From NCBI GenBank assembly GCA_900767825.1, contig CAAGAN010000029.1, positions 1-64,000 on the forward strand: a stretch of DNA of 64,000 nt, in the 5' to 3' direction. The stretch's first letter is position 1. Every line of letters starts with the position of its first letter. Positions 1-6,055 of this stretch are shown piece after piece. Source of the stretch: Bacilli bacterium (GTDB lineage Bacteria > Bacillota_I > Bacilli_A > RFN20 > CAG-826). The position numbers and the translations under genes are program-made. The notes under the pieces were generated by a model that was not told the origin of the DNA, searched no databases, and saw only the letters and a list, made by a program, of their open reading frames with translations.

Positions 1-130
1 CTGCTTTTCCTTAAAATGGCCATCCAGAAGCGCTGCATGGTGCGTTATAGGGATACATTTGGCTCAAAAGATGCGATGAAATCGAAATAGTTCATCACCC
101 GTTTGCAAATAACGTTTTTTTATTATTAAT

Positions 131-988
131 TTAACGTAATGATTTAAGAATCCATTTCTTGATAAAACCCTTGTCTTCTTTCGTAACAAAATTATGAGCG
201 GTTTCTTTCTTTATGGTTAGTCTAGAATTAGGATGATTAGCAAGAAAGTCTGCTATATTTTCTATATAGACAACATCATCTTTCTCTCCATAAAGAATCT
301 CAGTAAGAGCTTTCCACTTATTTCCTTCATGATCTAAAGATTTATAGAAGTCATTTGGAATCTCATTTTTATTATCTATATAAAGTATTTTCTCTTCTTT
401 TAATGACTCTAGATAGGAATCAGTAGACATTTTAATACCGAGAATTAATTGAAACATGCTTGTTATAGGAGAAACAAAGAAAGCTTGTTTAATATTAAAA
501 TCGGCTAGATATTCATATACGAAAAATGCCCCAATAGAATTTGCAACAACTACTACTTCTTTGTAGTCTGAAGTAAGCTTTGAAAAATTATCCCTAATAT
601 AATCTTTTGCTTCCCATGGTTTAATGTCTTCAAAAATCAAATCTACCAAATCATAATCCTTGGCTAAGTAGCAAAATTCCTCCTTTGCTTTGCTAGAATC
701 ATTAGTGGAATGAATATAGACGAGTACGCTTCTGCTTTTTCTTTGTTGAAATTTCCATTCCTCAATTTGTTTATCGGTACTTTCTAAATCGAATAATTCA
801 TTAGCGTCAGCCATATATTTCCTTAAAAGAAGCAATATCTTTTCATAGGTCATATCAGCATCGCCTTTTTCTATATGAGAAATAACCGATTTCCCAGAAT
901 AGCCCAATGAAGAAGCCAAGTCATCTTGAGTTAGTTTTCTCTTTTTTCTAAATTCTTTAATTTTAGGACCAATGATATCTTTTGACAT
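131..988 (-). CDS. XRE helix-turn-helix / alpha-beta hydrolase fusion
   Basis: This is a 285-residue protein with two parts. Residues about 5-65 are an XRE-type helix-turn-helix (KLTQDDLASSLGYSGKSVIS). Residues about 85-285 look like an alpha/beta hydrolase: a strand (SVLVYIHS), a nucleophile elbow ANSIGAFF with Ser151, an acid at GEKDD (Asp237/238) and a late His265 in AHNF, in the order Ser-Asp-His. The substrate is unknown, and the elbow is a relaxed form of GxSxG. The ATG at 988 is preferred to the one at 994 because the purine-rich AAGAAAGTG then sits 7 nt upstream. It lies on the same strand just downstream of a candidate type I toxin. Autoregulation by the HTH part is an inference. The fusion may be a one-component sensor or a TA-like module. 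Confidence 0.75.
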   Translation of the reverse strand: MSKDIIGPKIKEFRKKRKLTQDDLASSLGYSGKSVISHIEKGDADMTYEKILLLLRKYMADANELFDLESTDKQIEEWKFQQRKSRSVLVYIHSTNDSSKAKEEFCYLAKDYDLVDLIFEDIKPWEAKDYIRDNFSKLTSDYKEVVVVANSIGAFFVYEYLADFNIKQAFFVSPITSMFQLILGIKMSTDSYLESLKEEKILYIDNKNEIPNDFYKSLDHEGNKWKALTEILYGEKDDVVYIENIADFLANHPNSRLTIKKETAHNFVTKEDKGFIKKWILKSLR

Positions 989-993
989 AAACA

Positions 994-1021
994 TTCACTT
1001 TCTTAAGAAACATGCTATAAT
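994..1021 (+). promoter_or_regulatory. Promoter of the convergent small RNA
   Basis: A consensus -10 TATAAT lies at 1016-1021 with a weak -35 (TTCACT, 994-999, 16-nt spacer). It points into the short RNA that ends at the terminator near 1077-1083. No reading frame of useful length follows. Confidence 0.55.
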
Positions 1022-1027
1022 ATCCTT

Positions 1028-1084
1028 GAAGAACGGAGCCTCACCAAACACTTATAAGGAGTAGTAGATGTGGGCTCTTTTTAT
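1028..1084 (+). ncRNA. Candidate type I antitoxin RNA
   Basis: This is a predicted RNA of about 57 nt starting some 7 nt after TATAAT and ending in a hairpin (GAGCC 1036-1040 with GGCTC 1073-1077) followed by a T-rich run. It converges on the toxin gene on the other strand, so the 3' ends overlap. Its 5' part (1031-1047) repeats the toxin mRNA leader sequence GAACGGAG-(A)-CCTCAC. That makes its CCUCAC complementary to GUGAGG, the toxin Shine-Dalgarno. The arrangement resembles the Fst/par type I systems of Gram-positive bacteria, but the sequence itself is not one I recognise. Confidence 0.6.
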
Positions 1085-1170
1085 TTGAAAAGCAACGCTA
1101 TCAGTGATAAAAGGAGACATAATAAGGCAATCCTAAGAAGCTTTAAGGCCTCATTTAGAAAGTCATTCAT
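1081..1170 (-). CDS. Small hydrophobic peptide, candidate type I toxin
   Basis: This 29-codon frame starts at 1170 and stops with TAA at 1081-1083. The peptide begins MNDFLNEALKLL, continues as one hydrophobic helix rich in Leu/Ile/Ala, and ends in a lysine. The size, the single membrane helix and the charged end match the general form of type I toxins (Fst, TxpA, Ldr classes). Start support is strong: GTGAGG is 7 nt upstream, and a TTGTAA-17-TATAAT promoter lies farther up. The Shine-Dalgarno is locked in a leader hairpin, and a convergent small RNA overlaps the 3' end. Toxicity is inferred, not shown. It could instead be another small membrane peptide. Confidence 0.7.
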   Translation of the reverse strand: MNDFLNEALKLLRIALLCLLLSLIALLFK

Positions 1171-1177
1171 GTTATCA

Positions 1178-1206
1178 CCTCACTTTCTGTGTTCAGATTA
1201 GTGAGG
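1178..1206 (-). promoter_or_regulatory. Leader hairpin hiding the toxin Shine-Dalgarno
   Basis: In the minus-strand transcript CCUCAC (from 1206-1201) can pair perfectly with GUGAGG (from 1183-1178), which is the ribosome binding site 7 nt before the toxin ATG. The 5' arm lies inside a sequence (1198-1215) that is nearly copied in the antitoxin RNA, so the antitoxin could substitute for the cis arm and block translation. Confidence 0.6.
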
Positions 1207-1246
1207 TCTCCGTTCCGAGTTTTAACGACTTGTCTTTGTCATAATT

Positions 1247-1275
1247 ATTATATCAAATAGTTGTTCTTTTTACAA
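1247..1275 (-). promoter_or_regulatory. Promoter of the candidate toxin mRNA
   Basis: The minus strand has TTGTAA (1275-1270), a 17-nt spacer and a perfect TATAAT (1252-1247). Transcription would start near 1240, giving a leader of about 70 nt before the toxin ATG. Confidence 0.75.
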
Positions 1276-1448
1276 CGTTTTTTTGTTATTTATTTCCAGA
1301 TTTATTTATTGGAGTCCTTTCCTAAAACATAGACCACGTGAAGTAACTAAAAAACTAGATAACACTACGATGCATTGATAAGAGCTTGCTTATCTAGAAA
1401 AATGTAAACTAGAAGTTAATAACATTATGTATCGCGTTCGGCAATTGT
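1276..1448. other. Non-coding spacer
   Basis: I find no gene here. There is one small inverted repeat (GATAAG 1377-1382 with CTTATC 1389-1394). The right end carries the TATAAT (1449-1454) of the second antitoxin-like RNA. Confidence 0.5.
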
Positions 1449-1460
1449 TATAATACCAAT

Positions 1461-1516
1461 TGAAGAGAGTCTCACCAAACACTTATGGGAATTAGTATGG
1501 AAGGGCTCTTTTTCTT
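1461..1516 (+). ncRNA. Second antitoxin-like RNA, no toxin partner
   Basis: A TATAAT at 1449-1454 is followed by a sequence sharing 16 identical bases (CTCACCAAACACTTAT) with the RNA at 1028-1084. A hairpin follows (AGAGTC 1466-1471 with GGCTCT 1504-1509, one G-T pair), then a T run. The -35 is weak. No small hydrophobic frame exists on the opposite strand. That position is instead occupied by the end of the DUF2442-XRE gene. It may be an orphan antitoxin (anti-addiction) or the remnant of a second locus. Confidence 0.5.
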
Positions 1517-1556
1517 TTTTAGAAAAACATCCAAAACAGTAATGAATAATACTTGC

Positions 1557-2012
1557 TTATTGTATGTCAATTAAGACTTTTTTATTTAGCCCTGATGCAA
1601 TCCTATAAATCATTTTTATCGATGGATTTGCATTCCCTTTTTCTATTTTAGATAAATCAGACTGATCTATTCCTATTTTTAAAGCCAAATCTTCTTGAGA
1701 AAGGTTTAAATCCAATCTTTCTTGTTTGATTTTGAAACCTACAATAACATTCGCAATATCATCATATTCATTCGTTACATCAACACCATCATAATAAGGA
1801 TCTTCCACATCAACATCCAATTCATCGTTCCACACAATTGCGCTCCATCCCATTAGATGTCCCTTTAAAAATAATTTTCTGTCTTTCAAAGCCAATAATT
1901 GCGGGAATTTATCAGAAAGAGAAAGAATATCAAACCTCTTGACGGACCCGTCTAAAAAATAGACATCGAAAGTAGTTCCTTCTTTTAATACTAATTTAAT
2001 TGCAGTAACCAT
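1557..2012 (-). CDS. DUF2442 domain / XRE antitoxin-like protein
   Basis: This is a 151-residue protein. Residues about 1-80 resemble DUF2442 (FDVYFLDGSVKRFDILSLSD, then a WNDELDVDVEDPYYDG tail like the W-x-DxDxDPexLY end of that family). Residues about 92-148 are an XRE helix-turn-helix (LNLSQEDLALKIGIDQSDLS). DUF2442 proteins are commonly paired with a small DUF4160 gene, and the two are regarded as a TA-type pair. Here the sequence directly upstream on the same strand is a decayed DUF4160 gene whose stop lies 2 nt before this start. The gene therefore looks like a surviving DNA-binding antitoxin that lost its partner. The family assignment is from memory of the motifs. Confidence 0.75.
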   Translation of the reverse strand: MVTAIKLVLKEGTTFDVYFLDGSVKRFDILSLSDKFPQLLALKDRKLFLKGHLMGWSAIVWNDELDVDVEDPYYDGVDVTNEYDDIANVIVGFKIKQERLDLNLSQEDLALKIGIDQSDLSKIEKGNANPSIKMIYRIASGLNKKVLIDIQ

Positions 2013-2014
2013 AA

Positions 2015-2235
2015 TTAATCAATAAATGGGAGATTCTTATACGTCTCGTTCTCCCACATCTCCAAAAGTCATTTTTCTATCTCAAAATAATTTTTTAACA
2101 AGCTCAGCACCAGGAAAAGGGAATTTTCAATTCATTATTTTGCCATTTGAAATATAGAATGAAGCATCATAATCTCCATAATATGCATTATTATTAGGGG
2201 ATATATACCCTAATATCAATGATATAATTTATCCT
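2015..2235 (-). pseudogene. Decayed DUF4160 gene (putative toxin partner)
   Basis: On the minus strand one frame reads AYYGDYDASFYISNGKI, the core of DUF4160 (compare the usual HxxYGeYeAsfdIxtG). It is followed by an in-frame TGA, then FPGAELVKKLF and another stop. A shifted frame then ends LLEMWENETYKNLPFID with TAA at 2017-2015, which matches the usual family C-terminus. At least two stops or frameshifts break it, and no start is intact. The stop abuts the DUF2442-XRE start at 2012, the usual gene order for this pair. The left boundary is approximate. Confidence 0.65.
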
Positions 2236-2369
2236 TGTTCAAATCAAGAAACCTTCTTTTGATAATAAAAGGCTATTAAACGATACCACAGGTGGTTTCA
2301 ATCGGCGTTTTTGTGAGTAAAACATTATCACGATATACTTTTCAACTTTTTTTGCAATCTTCAAACAAT

Positions 2370-2391
2370 ATAAAAGCTCCCCCACGGGGGA
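2370..2391 (-). terminator. Terminator at the end of repeat copy 1
   Basis: On the minus strand TCCCCC and GGGGGA form a tight hairpin followed by CTTTTAT. It closes the GC-rich segment downstream of the orphan hipB-like gene. Confidence 0.55.
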
Positions 2392-2467
2392 CAGTCTTGT
2401 TGGTTTGCTGCTTCGCGTTTTGGGGAGAACGGTCTCCGTATGAACAAGGAGAATCGCTCTCGTCCTG
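2388..2467 (-). repeat. 80-nt GC-rich element, copy 1
   Basis: It matches 5234-5313 at about 72 of 80 positions, counted by eye, and all eight differences are transitions. Read on the minus strand it contains GAGA/TCTC and GGAGA/TCTCC hairpins and leads into a terminator. Differences in the only long shared frame are mostly non-synonymous, which argues for an RNA or DNA element rather than a protein. It is far more GC-rich than its surroundings. I do not recognise it. Confidence 0.65.
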
Positions 2468-2611
2468 ATGCATCCTCTTCTTTTCCGATGCCTGTTTTTC
2501 GGCATACTTCCCGTCGATGATGTGCCCGGTAGCCGGACCGTTTGCCGGGGTCCATCTTCCATCCGAATTAGAATAGTGTAATGAGCAGTATAGTCCCTAC
2601 ACTCTTTGACC
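2468..2611. other. GC-rich structured intergenic stretch
   Basis: This is unusually GC-rich sequence between the orphan hipB-like gene and repeat copy 1. It contains self-complementary parts (GGACC/GGTCC, CCGGC/GCCGG). Frames through it exist on the minus strand, but none has a recognisable product or a ribosome binding site. It may be the 5' part of the repeat element, absent from copy 2, or a degraded gene end. Confidence 0.4.
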
Positions 2612-2851
2612 TTATTGATCGCGCAGTACTTCCTCGATGGACGTATATTCTTTGCGAACCTTAAATAAGCGATCTAAGTCTTCATAGAATCGAAGAATCA
2701 TTGCAATTTTGATGAAAGAAGCAAAAGAGATATCCTCCGTATTTTCAAATTTCCTTATCGTGGCATACGGAACACCAGAAAGAACGTAAAGACACTTTTG
2801 GGATATCTTCCTGTTCTTTTGAATCGTAATGAGGCGTTTTGCGATTTCCAT
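2612..2851 (-). CDS. HipB-like XRE antitoxin, orphan
   Basis: This is a 79-residue XRE helix-turn-helix protein (KISQKCLYVLSGVPYATIRKF, residues about 16-36) ending in YTSIEEVLRDQ. This tail and the ATIRKFENT motif match HipB-like antitoxins that normally sit directly upstream of hipA. No hipA-like frame follows on the same strand. The next sequence is the GC-rich segment and repeat copy 1. It lies downstream of the complete hipBA pair but is separate from it (about 180 nt gap). It may be a solitary antitoxin left after loss of its kinase. Confidence 0.75.
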   Translation of the reverse strand: MEIAKRLITIQKNRKISQKCLYVLSGVPYATIRKFENTEDISFASFIKIAMILRFYEDLDRLFKVRKEYTSIEEVLRDQ

Positions 2852-3029
2852 TTGTTGTTAGTAATAAGTTTTAAAAAGTAATGCTTGTTCTTCCGTTTGC
2901 TACTGTAATAGCAGTTTTCTTCAATGGCTTTTAGGGAAAGATTCTCTCGTTATTTGTTGCAAAAACGGGGGCATTACTTTCGAAACTCTCAAATGTTGAC
3001 GAAAATCGCCCGTGTAATCCCTCGCATCC

Positions 3030-4319
3030 TCAAAATACAAAATGGAAATTTGCAAAATCCTCTCGTGATTTTGATTCCGGAATATCGGATTGTTTCGCGA
3101 AACAAACCCATTGTTTTACCGCTTCGCACACCTCTTCAACGATGCGTTGCATCTTAGGCTTCGTTAGGCCTGCCTCAAACCCTACAGCAAAGCAATCTTC
3201 CGCGGTAATACCGTCGGATTTACCATTAATAAGACATTGATGGTTGTTGATGTAATTGCTATTAGGATCGATGCTGTACGTTAAATCATAGGCAGGAGAC
3301 AAAGACCATTTGCCCTGCCGATCCATCAAGAAAGAAAAATTCTTGGCGTGGTCATCATAATTACTCGTCACGACATTAAAAATCATGCGGCGGAACAATT
3401 CATATTTATCTTCAAAATCCGCACCAAGATTATCAATGATATTAAAAATTATCGAGTAAGAAATATTGCGTTTCACAGCATAATCAATATGGCCAAGTCC
3501 ACATGCGGTTTGCATATGAATCTTTTGCATCTTGCCATTAGAATCGACGTACCGATCAAATCGCTTCGTCATAAAGTGATAATTCCCCTCTTCATTAAGG
3601 AGGCGAGATTCATTCATTTTTATACCCGCAGCTTTGGCCATTAAGTAATAGGCATATTCTTCGCGCGTTTGGTAGGAATCATAAAAGGAATTGAGGCTTT
3701 CTTGGTCGACTTTATCAAATTTGATGATCCAATAAGAAAACCCAGGGCCTGCATCCATTTGACCCGACCGATAAACGCCCGTTTTTTCGTTATAAGCAAC
3801 AACTGCTTTCGCTTTTGCTCCTCCGGCGGAGCTTCCTACTTTAATAAGGTCTCTTAATTTGCCTAATTCTGGCTTTAAGGCAGAATTCGAACGTCTTTTA
3901 AGTACTTCCTTTGCTGCATCGGCAATATCCCGGACACGAATTTCATTTGGCTCGTTCAAAGCTTCGTCTAAGACGGGCTGGTATTCCAAAGCCCCCATCC
4001 CACGACAGCCGATATAAAGAAGTTCCTCAATAGGAGACAAGGAATTCTTGTCCCTTCCAATGGATATCAGGTACTCGTTAATGACCTTTCGGCCAAATCG
4101 GTCAGGCAAAGAATCGGCAAAAAGACCGGGGAGTCCTCGAAAAGTATCGCTAATTAAATTTGGAAAAGAATAGGCCGCGGTTCGGAGAGGCATCATGATG
4201 GGTGAAATTTCCACTCCGCGCTTCACGAACGATTCGTCATAAGAAAAATAAACGTTATTTTCATCGTCGTTTGATAAATAACCAACCACTGTCCCCCATA
4301 AAAGCACTTTTGCTATCAT
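3030..4319 (-). CDS. hipA: HipA-family serine/threonine kinase toxin
   Basis: This is a 429-residue HipA kinase, the expected length for the family. The N-terminal domain is about residues 1-105, with the glycine-rich loop GSSAGGAKAK (162-171). The catalytic segment YDDHAKNFSF carries Asp323 and Asn327, and the metal-binding motif SPAYDL carries Asp345. All active-site elements are present, so it is probably functional. HipA enzymes phosphorylate targets such as glutamyl-tRNA synthetase and cause growth arrest. The target here is unknown. Its ATG overlaps the hipB stop by 4 nt, so the two are translationally coupled and hipB comes first. Confidence 0.92.
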   Translation of the reverse strand: MIAKVLLWGTVVGYLSNDDENNVYFSYDESFVKRGVEISPIMMPLRTAAYSFPNLISDTFRGLPGLFADSLPDRFGRKVINEYLISIGRDKNSLSPIEELLYIGCRGMGALEYQPVLDEALNEPNEIRVRDIADAAKEVLKRRSNSALKPELGKLRDLIKVGSSAGGAKAKAVVAYNEKTGVYRSGQMDAGPGFSYWIIKFDKVDQESLNSFYDSYQTREEYAYYLMAKAAGIKMNESRLLNEEGNYHFMTKRFDRYVDSNGKMQKIHMQTACGLGHIDYAVKRNISYSIIFNIIDNLGADFEDKYELFRRMIFNVVTSNYDDHAKNFSFLMDRQGKWSLSPAYDLTYSIDPNSNYINNHQCLINGKSDGITAEDCFAVGFEAGLTKPKMQRIVEEVCEAVKQWVCFAKQSDIPESKSREDFANFHFVF

Positions 4320-4651
4320 TTTTCATCTCCCCACGGAATTTCATTGTTTTTCTTTTTTGGCCTTGCTCTTTGCTTCGAATGCCCCAGACGGTGTAAGTCA
4401 ACGGAATTGACCCCGAGATTAGGGATTAAAAATTCAAAATTCCCTGCCAAAGACAAGGTTCTTAGAATTTTAATTAGATTATCTAACGAAATCGTTCCTG
4501 TTTGTTCAAAGGAACGAATCGTACCGACCGAAACTCCACTTTTTTGAGCAATATACGAACGTGAATAGTTCAAAGACAAACGATAGGCTTTGAATCGATT
4601 TGCCAATTCTAGTTTGGTCGATGGTAAAGAAGAAAAATTTGTGATGCTCAT
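4316..4651 (-). CDS. hipB: HipB-type XRE antitoxin
   Basis: This 111-residue protein has an XRE helix-turn-helix at about residues 28-50 (SRSYIAQKSGVSVGTIRSFE), the typical HipB signature before a hipA gene. It should neutralise the kinase and repress the operon. The promoter (TTGACA-17-TATACT) places the -10 only 6 nt before the ATG, so the mRNA is probably leaderless. Two identical 22-bp repeats overlap or lie upstream of the -35 and are likely its operators. The C-terminal tail (from about residue 90) is rich in Arg and Lys. Confidence 0.88.
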   Translation of the reverse strand: MSITNFSSLPSTKLELANRFKAYRLSLNYSRSYIAQKSGVSVGTIRSFEQTGTISLDNLIKILRTLSLAGNFEFLIPNLGVNSVDLHRLGHSKQRARPKKKNNEIPWGDEK

Positions 4652-4657
4652 AAATTT

Positions 4658-4686
4658 AGTATAATATTCAAATTTATAAGTGTCAA
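4658..4686 (-). promoter_or_regulatory. hipBA promoter, leaderless
   Basis: The minus strand has a perfect -35 TTGACA (4686-4681), a 17-nt spacer and TATACT (4663-4658). The ATG at 4651 begins 6 nt after the -10, at the expected start point of transcription. The -35 lies inside the first operator repeat. Confidence 0.8.
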
Positions 4687-4744
4687 CTTCTTGATAGTTA
4701 TAATATGTTTTATTTGTTTATCTGTCAACTTCTTGATAGTTATA
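4681..4744. repeat. Two 22-bp operator-like direct repeats of hipBA
   Basis: TGTCAACTTCTTGATAGTTA plus TA occurs exactly at 4681-4702 and again at 4723-4744, centres 42 bp apart (four helical turns). Each contains the palindrome TCAA-CTTC-TTGA. Position over and behind the -35 suggests cooperative HipB binding. Confidence 0.75.
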
Positions 4745-5216
4745 CAAAATCGTTAAAATGCGATGCTTGTGCAAGGATTGCCGGGATTTGGCAGATACAG
4801 AAGGTCCTCAAAAATACCCCAATAACAATGAAAAGTTTTTGGGTTCAAAATACGCATGCAATACCAGAGACCTCAATAAATGATTCCTTCTTTGCTCATC
4901 GTTGGAACACCGATATTAATCGCAGATGAGCTGAAGTCAAACCGTGAATTCTTAAAGTAAAGTCAGTTGTCTAAAAAAGAGCGTGTTTCCAAGGGTTATT
5001 GCGCTTTGCGGTCAGGGGAAGCCGACTTAACCTCTCTAAGAAGCCCATATTCGACCCTTGGGACACGATTTCGACAACAGCCAATTTCGCTCACTCGAAT
5101 CGATGCCGCGCGACGTGGGACGACCTGGGCTAGTCAGAACGAGTTATATACGAGTATATAAAACGCTTCGACGTCAATGGTTTTAGACAGTTCCAGGACA
5201 AGGGGCGGCCGACGAC
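4745..5216. other. Intergenic stretch without a recognisable gene
   Basis: Short open frames exist on both strands, but none has a ribosome binding site, a recognisable product or sensible codon use. The right part (from about 5040) is more GC-rich. The segment 5148-5181 (GAGTATATAAA, later ACGT and CAATGG) resembles part of the RNA-like element at 18.65-18.69 kb. The whole stretch may be degraded mobile DNA. Confidence 0.4.
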
Positions 5217-5240
5217 GAAAAAACCGCCCACATGGGACGG
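5217..5240 (-). terminator. Terminator of the rpsF-ssb-rpsR operon
   Basis: On the minus strand CCGTCCCA pairs with TGGGCGG (one bulged T) and is followed by seven Ts. It forms the end of repeat copy 2. Confidence 0.8.
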
Positions 5241-5313
5241 TCTTGTCGATTTGCTGCTTCGTGTTTCGGGGAGAACGGTCTTCGTATGAACGAGGAGAAT
5301 CACTCTCGTCCTG
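5234..5313 (-). repeat. 80-nt GC-rich element, copy 2
   Basis: This is the second copy of the element at 2388-2467, about 90 percent identical by eye. It begins 18 nt past the rpsR stop and forms the 3' untranslated region and terminator of the ribosomal operon. Copy 1 lies similarly downstream of a minus-strand gene. Confidence 0.65.
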
Positions 5314-5331
5314 ACACAACATTTTGCCAGA

Positions 5332-5556
5332 TTACTTAACTTCTGGTAATAATCCCATGAAACGAGCGTTCTTGATAGCAACGGCTAATTGACGTTGATA
5401 TTTAGCACTAGTTCCAGTTATAGCACGTGGGGTGATTTTGCCATCAGCAGAGATAAATCTTTGAAGCAATTCGACATTCTTGTAGTCGATATGGTCAATC
5501 TTGTTCTTTTTGAAATAGCAAACCTTACGGCGGGAGCGAATTTTCTTAAAAGCCAT
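5332..5556 (-). CDS. rpsR: 30S ribosomal protein bS18
   Basis: This 74-residue protein is the usual length for bS18 and shows the family features RRKVCYFKKNKIDHIDYKN near the start and ITPRAITGTSAKYQRQLAVA in the middle. It binds 16S rRNA together with bS6 in the platform of the small subunit. It is the last gene of rpsF-ssb-rpsR, separated from ssb by 19 nt, and is followed by repeat copy 2 and its terminator. Expression is probably controlled by the bS6:bS18 complex binding the rpsF leader. Confidence 0.97.
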   Translation of the reverse strand: MAFKKIRSRRKVCYFKKNKIDHIDYKNVELLQRFISADGKITPRAITGTSAKYQRQLAVAIKNARFMGLLPEVK

Positions 5557-5575
5557 AATTAATCCTTTCTAGAAA

Positions 5576-6031
5576 TTAAAACGGGAGATCATCATCGATG
5601 ATATCGATGGAATCTGTGTCTTTGCTTTCTTGTGGTTGAGCTATAGAGGTTGGAGACGAATCAGTATTAGGGTCTGAATAGTAACCATAATCATTAGCAC
5701 CGTTGCTAGATTTTGGTTCCATGAATTCAATATTTGTAGCAATAACTTCGGTTGAAGTAATTTCTACATTGTCACTACGCCTAGTGTATTTACGTTGTGT
5801 TAATCTTCCGATAACTCCAACTAAATTACCTTTTCTAGTGAATTTTACGACGGTGTCAGCACTCTTTCCAAAGATGGAAACAGGCATAAAGACTGTAACT
5901 TTTTCTCCGTTAGGTCCTTTTCTAGAATCATCAACAGCAATGGTGAAGGAAGCCACGCTAAGTCCAGAAGTAGTCCTGCGAAGTTCAGGGTCACGAGTCA
6001 AGCGACCAACTAATACGACATTGTTAACCAT
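5576..6031 (-). CDS. ssb: Single-stranded DNA-binding protein
   Basis: This is a 151-residue SSB. The OB fold spans about residues 1-110 (MVNNVVLVGRLTRDPELRRT, then NLVGVIGRLTQRKY). A flexible polar linker follows, ending in the acidic tip DDDLPF, the docking peptide for replication and repair partners. It coats single-stranded DNA during replication and recombination. It lies between the two small-subunit protein genes, the classical arrangement in Bacilli, and probably has strong expression from the rpsF promoter. Confidence 0.97.
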   Translation of the reverse strand: MVNNVVLVGRLTRDPELRRTTSGLSVASFTIAVDDSRKGPNGEKVTVFMPVSIFGKSADTVVKFTRKGNLVGVIGRLTQRKYTRRSDNVEITSTEVIATNIEFMEPKSSNGANDYGYYSDPNTDSSPTSIAQPQESKDTDSIDIIDDDLPF

Positions 6032-6055
6032 TTAAAGTCCTCCTAAGCGATTTGG

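Noticed and set aside
1..93. An open frame from the window edge to a TAG at 91-93 on the plus strand, possibly the end of a gene
   Set aside because: Too short, no recognisable motif, and it could equally be non-coding. A transposase end was considered but not supported.
2239..2562. Minus-strand frames of 64-107 codons through the GC-rich segment
   Set aside because: Several frames are open only because the segment is GC-rich. The repeat copies differ by non-synonymous changes, there is no ribosome binding site, and no family was recognised.
4681..4744. Short direct repeats considered as a CRISPR-like array
   Set aside because: Only two units, 20-nt interval, palindromic core and position over a hipB promoter fit an operator.
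4705..5161. Two short plus-strand frames between hipB and the repeat
   Set aside because: No ribosome binding site, no motif, and the first starts inside the hipBA operator region.
5130..5381. Minus-strand frames behind rpsR
   Set aside because: They overlap the rpsR end, the repeat copy and the terminator. The similarity to the frames near 2400 is explained by the shared nucleotide repeat.
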